The notes under the pieces were generated by a model. It did not search any database. It saw only the letters and a program-made list of their open reading frames with translations, and was not told the origin of the DNA. A DNA stretch of 26,203 nucleotides from Verrucomicrobiota bacterium (GTDB lineage: Bacteria > Verrucomicrobiota > Verrucomicrobiia > Methylacidiphilales > Verrucolacustridaceae), in NCBI GenBank assembly GCA_010028775.1, contig RHAF01000007.1, positions 1-26,203 of the forward strand. Reading direction: 5' to 3'. The position numbers and the translations under genes were made by a program. This document shows positions 15,771 to 23,182 of this stretch, piece after piece. The number at the start of each line of letters is the position of its first letter. Position 1 is the stretch's first letter.

Positions 15771-16231
15771 CTATTTTGTCTCTGGGTTCGCCCCGGGGGC
15801 GGGCAGCGAAACAACGGGCGGCTCCTCCGCCGGGCCTGTCATGATCCAATCTTTGATTTTCGCGATCTGATTCTCCGTCAGGGGATCCCGCTTGCCTGGC
15901 GGCATCGCCCCCTCTGTTCCGCGGGTCCGGGTGATCACACGGTAAAGCCGGCTAGCCTCGGGATGCCCCCAAACTACCCCCGGCCTTCGGCCCCCCTTGA
16001 CCGCAGGTCAAACGTGTCGACCCGAACCTTGGCCTTCATTTTTTTCTCCCCGTGGCACTCCACACAACTCTCCCTCATGATCGGCCCGATCTGCTCGTTC
16101 CAGATTTTTTCCCTCAACACCTGGGAACCCTCCTCCGCCCGCAACGAACCCGCGACCAGCCCCAAGATTAGACATCCCGCTAATCTCATCCCCAGACCTT
16201 GGATTCCATGGCGCGTGAAACAAGCCATCAT
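15771..16231 (-). pseudogene. Small c-type cytochrome (Planctomycete cytochrome C type), one-base frameshift
   Basis: This is a single-heme periplasmic cytochrome domain. The N-terminal part has a signal sequence (RLAGCLILGLVAGSLRA) and the heme motif SCVECHG (Cys56, Cys59, His60) followed by VRVDTFDLRSRG, a common form of the PSCyt1 domain. That frame stops at TAG 15974-15976. In another frame the reading continues as GVVWGHPEASRLYRVITR, then the distal heme-ligand motif GAMPPGK and LTENQIAKIKDWI, ending at TAG 15771. Adding one base to the C5 run at 15977-15981 joins both parts into a normal protein of about 153 residues. The ATG at 16231 overlaps the comEC stop (TGATG) and has GGAG six bases upstream. 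An ATG at 16189 is the alternative. In relatives this domain is usually joined to large DUF1553/DUF1549 proteins, but here it stands alone. Confidence 0.8.
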
Positions 16232-18531
16232 CACTGTCTCCACCTCTCCACCCTCCAATCTCCCCTATCGGCATCGGGCCGAAGCGTGAGGCAACCCGTC
16301 TTTTTCAGCGCAAGAATCTCCAGGCCTTCCAGCCAGATGAAATCGGAGAAATCGACGGAGAGGGAGGCGTCATCCTCCAATCCCCTTTCCCACCGCACCA
16401 CGGTCCTCGGTCTTACCGTTTCCAGCCAAACGCGGCTCAGGTTGGCCTCCTGCGATTTGGCCGGGCCCTGCACCAAAATATCCGCACGGAGATTCTCGCC
16501 TTGGACCAGAACCAACTCCCGCTCGACGGCCCCGGAAATCGCCCCCGCCCACAGCAAGCGGGCCTCCCCGCATCGCAACATCATCACAATCCCGTTTTCC
16601 TCCGCTTGCCCGCCTTCCCCCGCCGGGGGCCACAAAATCTCCGCCGTCCAGTCTTCCCCCAACGGCACACCATCGCCGGCCCTCCAAAAACGGCGCCCTT
16701 TTTGGGATCGTTCCATCGTTTCCCTCCAACCTTTCAAAATCCCGCTCTTTCCGCCCAGTCCCGATTCGGCCCACCAACCGATCCTCCACCCTTCCAGCAA
16801 ATCGAGCACGCCTGCCATCCTTCCAGCCGTTCCGGCCATCAGGGCCACCCCGTCGATTCCCTGCACACCGTGCCAGTTCAGGAAAGGACGGAGGGTGTTG
16901 GCCCAGCCTTTGGCGGATCCCGGCTCCAACAGCCACGGTCCGCCCGCACCGGAAATCAGGGTGGGAGCCGAGCCCTCCATGGCAACCACCTTGATCCAAG
17001 GTTTGGATTCCAACCAAACCCTCGGATCCGCCACGGAAAAATGACCTCCCGGCCAGCCGGCCATCCACCCGAGGGAGGCCGCCAAGAAATGAACTAGACG
17101 GGCATTAACCAGATTCAGTCCCACCGTCGCGGCCGGAAACACTGTGGCCACGAGGGAGGAGACCGCAGCCGTGATGGTCACGGCACCGGCCACCGGGGCC
17201 GCCACCACATTCGCCAGCAAGGCCACCGGGACAACCTGATGGAAGAGAAACAAGCCGGGAAGAAGGGATCCCGTCCAGGCTGCGGCCGACGAGGCAAGTG
17301 CCATGGCCCCCAAAGACCAGACCCGCGCCCATCCCCGTCGCCAAGGACCCAAGAGACGCCGGGGAATCCAAGGATCCGGCCGGCCCCAATCCGCCAACTT
17401 TCTTTGCCAAGGACCGGCAAAAATCATCAACCCAGCCACCACCAAAAAAGACAACTGAAAGCCGGCATCCCCCACTTGCCGCGGATCCCAGACCAACAGG
17501 GCCAAGAGGGATGCCCCCAACCAGTTCGCCGGATCCATCGGACGACCAATCACCCAACCGACATAGAGGACCATCGTCATCACGAAGGCCCGGGCGGCAC
17601 TGGCCTCCATGCCTGTGGCCAAACAAAAAACAAAAACCGCAGGCAAAGTCATCCAAGCCCATCTCCACCGTACGGCCCCGGAAAGCGCCAGAATCCACAG
17701 CAACATACCTGCCACCACCGCCAGGTTCTGCCCGCTCACGGCGAAAAGATGCAAAGTGCCGGTGTTACGGAACACCTCCCGCAGATCCTGGCCCACACCG
17801 TCGCGATAGCCAAAAAGCATGCCGGCGATCAAACCTGCCGCCTCGGGATCCTTTTCCAGTCCCATGGATGTCGCGCGCAACATGTGGGCACGCAGCCCGG
17901 CGGCCAACCTTGGCAACCAGGCGGGTTCCCTTCTTCCCGTGTCCTGCAGGTCCGCCGGGTGAACCCGAAAAAGATAATCCAATCCTTGGAACCGAAGATT
18001 TTTTCTCCGGTCAAACTCCCCCGGATTTTTCGGACCCTCAGGCAACGTCAAATAACCGCCTACGCACAGAAGATCCCCGACCGCCGGCGGCTTCTCCGGT
18101 GCAGGGTCGATCCTCATCAGGACTTTTCCGGGACAAGGCTCCCATCCTGATTCCGTCTCAATCCTCTCCACCCGGAATTCCGCCTCCACCGCCCTCTCAC
18201 CGTTCGACCAAACCCTCTCGGCCGGCAACTCGACCATGATTCCCTCCAATCGGGCTGTCCCGCCTTGCTCCCCGGCACGAGCCTGCAACGATGCCGGATC
18301 CGGGGCATGGATCCTGGCCCCGGTGTAAAAGGCAAAGACCCCCAGGACAAAAACCCACACGCCAGCCGTTCGTAACGCTTTGGGGCCCCACCAGGAGAGC
18401 ACGAATCCGCATGTCACCCACCCCGACCAGATCCAGGGTTTCTCGCCCCAAAAAAGACCGGCCACCGTTCCAAGCAAACCGGCCACCGCCACCGGAAACA
18501 AAGGCCGACGCATCGGCCAATCCGTCTTCAT
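16231..18531 (-). CDS. comEC: ComEC/Rec2-type DNA-uptake channel with degenerate nuclease domain
   Basis: This 766-residue inner-membrane protein is the predicted channel for single-stranded DNA in natural transformation. Residues 1-75 hold three hydrophobic segments. Residues about 80-200 form the OB-like periplasmic DUF4131 domain (GEFDRRKNLRFQGLDY). Residues about 215-500 are the competence core: GLIAGMLFGYRDG, FRNTGTLHLFAVSGQN (SGLH in most relatives) and DAGFQLSFLVVAG. Residues about 510-766 are in the position of the metallo-beta-lactamase-like domain, but DVGQGDA is replaced by AMEGSAP (517) and the HxHxDH metal motif by GTAGRMAG (567). The start ATG 18531 overlaps the thiD stop as ATGA. 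The longer open frame to 18813 lies inside thiD and is rejected. The cytochrome gene follows with a TGATG overlap. Confidence 0.9.
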   Translation of the reverse strand: MKTDWPMRRPLFPVAVAGLLGTVAGLFWGEKPWIWSGWVTCGFVLSWWGPKALRTAGVWVFVLGVFAFYTGARIHAPDPASLQARAGEQGGTARLEGIMVELPAERVWSNGERAVEAEFRVERIETESGWEPCPGKVLMRIDPAPEKPPAVGDLLCVGGYLTLPEGPKNPGEFDRRKNLRFQGLDYLFRVHPADLQDTGRREPAWLPRLAAGLRAHMLRATSMGLEKDPEAAGLIAGMLFGYRDGVGQDLREVFRNTGTLHLFAVSGQNLAVVAGMLLWILALSGAVRWRWAWMTLPAVFVFCLATGMEASAARAFVMTMVLYVGWVIGRPMDPANWLGASLLALLVWDPRQVGDAGFQLSFLVVAGLMIFAGPWQRKLADWGRPDPWIPRRLLGPWRRGWARVWSLGAMALASSAAAWTGSLLPGLFLFHQVVPVALLANVVAAPVAGAVTITAAVSSLVATVFPAATVGLNLVNARLVHFLAASLGWMAGWPGGHFSVADPRVWLESKPWIKVVAMEGSAPTLISGAGGPWLLEPGSAKGWANTLRPFLNWHGVQGIDGVALMAGTAGRMAGVLDLLEGWRIGWWAESGLGGKSGILKGWRETMERSQKGRRFWRAGDGVPLGEDWTAEILWPPAGEGGQAEENGIVMMLRCGEARLLWAGAISGAVERELVLVQGENLRADILVQGPAKSQEANLSRVWLETVRPRTVVRWERGLEDDASLSVDFSDFIWLEGLEILALKKTGCLTLRPDADRGDWRVERWRQ

Positions 18532-19319
18532 GCCCTCAGATGGTTTAGGGGGGTGTATGGGCCCAGTCGCAGATGCCTTTGGATCGCCCGGCCAATAAAA
18601 GCCTTGGCTTTGCTCACCGCGGACTCGAGGGAAAGTCCGCGGGCCAAACCGGCACAAATCGCCGCAGAATAAGTGCATCCGGTTCCATGTGTCTCCACCC
18701 CGCGGATCCGACGGCTGGAAAAAATACGTGTTTTCCCGTTCGGCCAAGCCAGAAAATCCTGTGCCTGATCCAAGCCAAGGTGTCCCCCTTTGACCAAAAA
18801 CGGCACCTTCCACCTCCGCGCCAGTTCCTGCGCCGCCTCCTTGGCCTCCGCTGGTGTTCTGAGTTTTCTTCCCACCAACCGCGCCGCTTCGTCGAGATTC
18901 GGGGTGACCACCGCCGCAAGCGGAAACAACTCCCGGGCCAATGCCCTCTCGGCATCCGGCTTAAGCAAAGCCGCACCGCTGGTCGCGACCATCACAGGAT
19001 CCACCACCAGTTTGGTCTTTCTACGTCGCCGCATCTCCTTGGCCACACTGCGGATAATGGAGGCGGAAAAGAGCATTCCCGTCTTGGCCGCCTGCACGGG
19101 AAACGCCTCGAAGACCAGCCGGATCTGCTCCGCCACCATCGAAGGTTCCACAGCGGTGATTCGGGAAACCCGCCCCGGATGTTCCGCCACCAGGCAGGTC
19201 ACCGCCGAGGTGCCATAGACCCCGTAGCGCGTGAAAGTTTTGAGATCAGCCTGAATTCCCGCCCCGCCGGAATTATCAGACCCAGCAATCGTTAGGGTGA
19301 CTGGGACTTTACGGTTCAT
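18528..19319 (-). CDS. thiD: Hydroxymethylpyrimidine/phosphomethylpyrimidine kinase
   Basis: ThiD phosphorylates HMP and then HMP-P to give the pyrimidine diphosphate used for thiamine synthesis. The 263-residue length is normal. Ribokinase-fold motifs are clear: TIAGSDNSGGAGIQADLKTF near residue 9, AAKTGMLFSASII, VVDPVMVATSGAALL, VVTPNLDEAARL, and the anion-hole/catalytic segment THGTGCTYSAAICAGLA near 210. ATG 19319 is the first start and matches the family. There is no obvious ribosome-binding site. It precedes comEC with a 4-base overlap, which ties a vitamin gene to a competence gene in one transcript without any clear functional link. lpdA ends 99 bases upstream. Confidence 0.95.
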   Translation of the reverse strand: MNRKVPVTLTIAGSDNSGGAGIQADLKTFTRYGVYGTSAVTCLVAEHPGRVSRITAVEPSMVAEQIRLVFEAFPVQAAKTGMLFSASIIRSVAKEMRRRRKTKLVVDPVMVATSGAALLKPDAERALARELFPLAAVVTPNLDEAARLVGRKLRTPAEAKEAAQELARRWKVPFLVKGGHLGLDQAQDFLAWPNGKTRIFSSRRIRGVETHGTGCTYSAAICAGLARGLSLESAVSKAKAFIGRAIQRHLRLGPYTPLNHLRA

Positions 19320-19418
19320 CGTTGAACCCGGATTTGGGAAATCTGCACGTGGAATATCTCAGGTTTGTTTTTCCTTCCACCCCTTCATAGCCCGATAGGA
19401 CGGGGGTCTCGATTCTGG

Positions 19419-20807
19419 CTAGATATGAATCGCGTGGCCGACGGCGGCTTCCGTGGCCTCTTTAATCATCTCCGTCAGGGTCGGATGGGCGTGGATGGTG
19501 TGGGCAATCTCGTCCGCGGTCGCCTCCAGGGTCATGCCCAGGCCCACCTCGGCAATCAATTCCGTCGCCTCGGCCCCAATAATATGGGCGCCAAGGATCT
19601 CCCCGTGGGGCTCGCCGATCAGAATCTTGACCAGCCCCTCGGAATCTCCACTGGCCACCGCCCGACCGCTCGCCCGATACGGGAACCGTCCAACCTTGAA
19701 CTTTAGCTTTTTCTCTTTCGCCGCCGCCTCGGTCAACCCGATGCTGGCCACCTGAGGCTGGCAGTAGGTGCAACCGGGGAATACCCCGACTTTCTTGGGC
19801 TGGTACTTGGCATCAAAAATTCCGTTCACCGCCTCAATGGCTTCAAAGGAGGCGACGTGAGCCAACCATGGCGGACCGATGATGTCCCCGGCGGCGAACA
19901 CCCCCGCCATGGAAGTCTTGTAACGGGCATCCGTCTTCACATATCCACGGTCCAATTCCAACTTCACCCCTGTATCCAACGCCCCCTCCAGATTGGCCTG
20001 CACTCCAACCGCACAAAGCAAGGCATCCGCCTCGATCGTCTTGGCAGCCTTGCCCCCCAGCTTCACCTTCACCCCGGAGGCCGAGGCGGTCGCACTCTCC
20101 ATCGCGGAATCTGTCAGGATGGTGATGCCCTGCTTGGCCAGATTCTTGCCCAGGAGATCGGAAATCTCCTCATCCTCCACCGGCAAGACCCGCGGCTTCA
20201 TCTCCACCAGGGTCACCTTGGTGCCGAAAGAGTTCAGGAAGTAGGCAAACTCCACACCGATCGCCCCTGCCCCGAGAATGACGATGCTCTTGGGCTGTTT
20301 CTTCATCTCCAGCGCCTCGCGGCTGGTCATGACCACTTTGCCGTCCACTTTCAGCCCCGGCAGAACCCGCGGCAGACATCCGGTGGCCAAGAGAACATTC
20401 GTGGCCTCGATGACCTGACTCTTGCCGTCGGCCGTCCTCACCTTGATCTTGCGATCCGACCCCAATTTCCCTTCCCCCACCAGATAATCCACCTTCTTGG
20501 CCTTCAGCAAAAACTCCACTCCCTTGGCAATCCGGTCGGAAACATTTCGGCTTCGACCGATCACTTTGGCAAAATCGAAGGAAACCTTGCCCGTCGTAAT
20601 CCCATAATCCTCCGCATGCAGGATGTGCTGATACACCTCGGCATTCTTGAGAAGCGATTTCGAGGGAATACATCCCCAGTTTAGGCAGGTTCCCCCCGCC
20701 CGCTCTTTCTCAATCACCACAACTTTCTTGCCCAGTTGGGCCGCCCGGATCGCGCCGACGTATCCCGCCGGCCCCCCTCCCAAAACCGCCAGATCGTAGG
20801 TCGCCAT
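19419..20807 (-). CDS. lpdA: Dihydrolipoyl dehydrogenase (E3)
   Basis: This FAD enzyme re-oxidises the dihydrolipoyl group of 2-oxoacid dehydrogenase complexes, passing electrons to NAD+. The 462-residue chain has the FAD Rossmann motif LAVLGGGPAGYVGAIRAAQ, the redox disulfide in GGTCLNWGCIPSKSL (Cys41, Cys46), the NAD-binding motif IVILGAGAIGVEFAYFL, GVFAAGDI for FAD, and the dimer-interface base pair His441/Glu446 in HAHPTLTEMI. A strong Shine-Dalgarno (GGGGAGG, six A bases before ATG) sits in the 13-base gap after the E2 gene. The pair is surely one operon. Confidence 0.96.
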   Translation of the reverse strand: MATYDLAVLGGGPAGYVGAIRAAQLGKKVVVIEKERAGGTCLNWGCIPSKSLLKNAEVYQHILHAEDYGITTGKVSFDFAKVIGRSRNVSDRIAKGVEFLLKAKKVDYLVGEGKLGSDRKIKVRTADGKSQVIEATNVLLATGCLPRVLPGLKVDGKVVMTSREALEMKKQPKSIVILGAGAIGVEFAYFLNSFGTKVTLVEMKPRVLPVEDEEISDLLGKNLAKQGITILTDSAMESATASASGVKVKLGGKAAKTIEADALLCAVGVQANLEGALDTGVKLELDRGYVKTDARYKTSMAGVFAAGDIIGPPWLAHVASFEAIEAVNGIFDAKYQPKKVGVFPGCTYCQPQVASIGLTEAAAKEKKLKFKVGRFPYRASGRAVASGDSEGLVKILIGEPHGEILGAHIIGAEATELIAEVGLGMTLEATADEIAHTIHAHPTLTEMIKEATEAAVGHAIHI

Positions 20808-20820
20808 TTTTTTCCTCCCC

Positions 20821-22047
20821 TTACATCAAAAGGACGCCAGGGCTTTCCAAAAGCTCCACCAGCGCCTTGAGAAATTCCCCGGCCAATATCCCGTCCACCA
20901 CCCGGTGATCAGCCGAAACCGTCAGACTCATTCTCTCCCCCGGAACCACAGCCCCGTTTGCCGCCAACACCGGCTTCTTCACCACCGTGCCCACCGCCAG
21001 AATGGCCGCTTGGGGAGGATTGATGATTGCCGAAAATTTCTCCACCCCGATCATCCCAAGGTTACTCACGGTGAAGGTTCCCCCCGTATACTCCTCCGGT
21101 TGCAGTTTGCCCGCCTTGGCCCGGGCCCCCAGCTCCTTGGCTTCACGCGCCATGCTCCGGAGGTCCTTGGCATGGGCGTTGCGGATCACCGGCGTGATCA
21201 GTCCGTCGGGCAGGGCCACCGCAAAGGCCATGTGGACAGACCCGTGCTGGCGGATGGAGGATCCCTCCCACGAAGAGTTCACCGCGGGCACCCGACGCAA
21301 CGCCTCGACCGCTGCCTTTAAAATGAAATCGTTCACGCTGAGCTTCAGATTGGCCTTGGCCAGTTCCAGCGCCTCGTTCGCCGAGGCCCGCAACTTGTTC
21401 AGGGGAGCCGCATCCACCTCACGCTCGACGTAGAAGTGGGGTGCGGTGTTCTTGCTTTCCACCAACCTGCGGGCGATGGCCGCGCGCATCTGCGAAACCG
21501 GCTTGGCGGCATCTTGGGCAATCTGCCTTCCACCAAAGATTCCTGCCGAGACGGGGACCGTGCCGCCCTTGGCTCCCTCCACGTCGCGGCGCACGATCCT
21601 GCCCCCGGGCCCCGAACCCGCCAAGCGCGTCAGATCAACCCCCTTCTCCACGGCGATCTTTTTGGCCAGGGGCGAAACCTTCACCCTGCCCGACGAAACC
21701 GGGGAAGATATAGGGGCAGGTGCGGGTGCCGGAGTGGAAACCGTCTTGGTTGCAGGCGCCGCGGTGGACGGAGCAGGTGCGGTCGATCCGACCGACTCCA
21801 CTTTTTCCCCCGGCTCACCGATGATGGCGATCCGGCCGTTGATCGCCACTTTCGAACCCTCCGGCGCGGAAATTTGCAGGATCGTTCCCTTGTCGAAAGC
21901 CTCCAGGTCCATGGTGGCCTTGTCGGTCTCCACCTCGGCGATCACCTCGCCGGGCTTGATCGTGTCCCCGACCTTTTTATGCCATTTGGCCAGAACCCCT
22001 TCGGTCATCGAGGGGCTCAACGCGGGCATGGTGATCTCTTTGGCCAT
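20821..22047 (-). CDS. pdhC: Dihydrolipoamide acetyltransferase (E2) of pyruvate dehydrogenase
   Basis: E2 is the core that transfers acetyl groups from the E1-bound intermediate to CoA. The 408-residue chain has one N-terminal lipoyl domain (residues 1-80, lipoylated Lys43 in ETDKATMDLE), a Pro/Ala/Thr-rich swinging linker (about 85-120), a peripheral subunit-binding domain (about 122-158, VSPLAKKIAVEKGVDL to GGRIVRRDV) and the catalytic domain with SADHRVVDG (His381, Asp385). The opening ITMPALSPSMTEGVLAKW is typical of PDH rather than 2-oxoglutarate or branched-chain E2, so PDH is the likely complex. No E1 gene is present in the 85 bases upstream or beyond; it must lie elsewhere. The start ATG has no Shine-Dalgarno; CATAAT about 20 bases upstream could be a -10 element. 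Confidence 0.94.
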   Translation of the reverse strand: MAKEITMPALSPSMTEGVLAKWHKKVGDTIKPGEVIAEVETDKATMDLEAFDKGTILQISAPEGSKVAINGRIAIIGEPGEKVESVGSTAPAPSTAAPATKTVSTPAPAPAPISSPVSSGRVKVSPLAKKIAVEKGVDLTRLAGSGPGGRIVRRDVEGAKGGTVPVSAGIFGGRQIAQDAAKPVSQMRAAIARRLVESKNTAPHFYVEREVDAAPLNKLRASANEALELAKANLKLSVNDFILKAAVEALRRVPAVNSSWEGSSIRQHGSVHMAFAVALPDGLITPVIRNAHAKDLRSMAREAKELGARAKAGKLQPEEYTGGTFTVSNLGMIGVEKFSAIINPPQAAILAVGTVVKKPVLAANGAVVPGERMSLTVSADHRVVDGILAGEFLKALVELLESPGVLLM

Positions 22048-22132
22048 AAAGATGTTTTGAAAGTATGATTATGCCTTCTCCACCCCAAATCGTCGAGCGT
22101 GTTTCAACCGCCTGTCATGCGAGGGATTTCTT

Positions 22133-23182
22133 TCAGCGCCAAACCGGACGGGAGAGCCAGAGCGGGTTCTTGACCCCCTCGCGAAACGCCTTCATCGATT
22201 CGGGAGACGACCACATCCGGAGATTACTGTACGTCCCGTCGGCATTCTCCCATCGTTCATTCCAGAAAACCGCCCCCTTGATTCTTGAAAATTCCCGCGG
22301 CAAGTCCCTTAAGGCGTCCCTCACCCAGTCCGGCTTGCTTCCCGATTCAGGAAACTCCCCCACGCCAATCTCTGCCAAGAGCATGGGTTTGTCCGGATCC
22401 AGCTTGCCCAGATCCTCATAGGCATAGTCGATGCAGTCCCGGAACGAGACCCATTTGTTGTCCCTGAACTGCTTTCCATAAACGCTCATGCCCAGCCAAT
22501 CCACCACGTCACCGCCCGGATAATACTCCTTCATCAGATTCCAATCTTCCCAGGGAGAGGAATAGTCGTTGGCGTGAAAGACCCACTGGATGTTTTCCGC
22601 ACCCCGCACCCGGACCCGGGCCACCACGTGGCGGTAACACTTTTTATACAACTCCGCGGCTATGTACCCGGATCCATTCTTTGCTTTTTTATCTCCCCCA
22701 TAAAAACAGCCTGACCAGGGAAACCAGGTGCCGTTCATCTCCAAGCCCCAGGAAACCAAAAGGGGCTTCCCGAAAGCCTTGGCCTCGTCTGCCCACCGAT
22801 CGATGTAATCGTCCCACTTGCCCGCGATGATGTTGAGAAGGCTGAACCGGTCCGGCCCACGGTCCTGCATGTAAGGCTCGTCCCAGGGCGACCAATAGAT
22901 CAACGGAATCGCCCCGTATCCGGAAACCAAATCCGCCTGCTTGCGGGGAAAATTCTGCCGCCCCCAAAAACTGGAAAAGGCAATGATCGCCTGGCTCTTT
23001 CCCACCCGCTTGTCGTAGGCGTCGATGGCCTCGCGACTGACCTTGTCCTCTGCATCCCCCCCGTCCAAGTAAGCCCCGAGATAAAGCCCCTTCTCCGGGG
23101 CCTGGAGTTTTTTCACCGGTTCCGCACCCGGGGCCAAGGCAGCCAGCCAGACAATCCCGACCGTGTAGATCCAGCCTCTCAT
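22133..23182 (-). CDS. Secreted GH26-like glycoside hydrolase
   Basis: This 349-residue protein has a signal peptide (MRGWIYTVGIVWLAALAPGA). The mature part is a TIM-barrel hydrolase of the GH26 type (beta-mannanase-like clan A): IPLIYWSPWDEP (92-103), KPLLVSWGLEMNGTWFPWSG with the likely acid/base Glu148, VVDWLGMSVYG, and KPMLLAEIGVGE with the likely nucleophile Glu271. The common HEMNG reads LEMNG here. The usual GH26 substrate is mannan, but related proteins are found with polysaccharide synthases and may trim the exported polymer. The start ATG 23182 overlaps the upstream synthase stop as ATGA; a longer open frame to 23686 runs inside the synthase gene and is rejected. Family assignment is fairly sure; substrate is not. 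Confidence 0.8.
   Translation of the reverse strand: MRGWIYTVGIVWLAALAPGAEPVKKLQAPEKGLYLGAYLDGGDAEDKVSREAIDAYDKRVGKSQAIIAFSSFWGRQNFPRKQADLVSGYGAIPLIYWSPWDEPYMQDRGPDRFSLLNIIAGKWDDYIDRWADEAKAFGKPLLVSWGLEMNGTWFPWSGCFYGGDKKAKNGSGYIAAELYKKCYRHVVARVRVRGAENIQWVFHANDYSSPWEDWNLMKEYYPGGDVVDWLGMSVYGKQFRDNKWVSFRDCIDYAYEDLGKLDPDKPMLLAEIGVGEFPESGSKPDWVRDALRDLPREFSRIKGAVFWNERWENADGTYSNLRMWSSPESMKAFREGVKNPLWLSRPVWR

Noticed and set aside
15968..15985. Programmed frameshifting in the cytochrome gene
   Set aside because: There is no slippery heptamer or strong downstream structure, and a one-base homopolymer loss explains the break.
17239..18239. Two overlapping plus-strand open frames of about 300 codons
   Set aside because: They lie antisense to comEC, are Pro/Arg/Ser-rich low-complexity shadows and lack family motifs.
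18532..18813. N-terminal extension of comEC
   Set aside because: It lies inside thiD and the ATGA start at 18531 precedes the first membrane helix directly.
19320..19418. Thiamine riboswitch ahead of thiD
   Set aside because: The conserved CUGAGA and related core segments of the THI box were not found in this gap.
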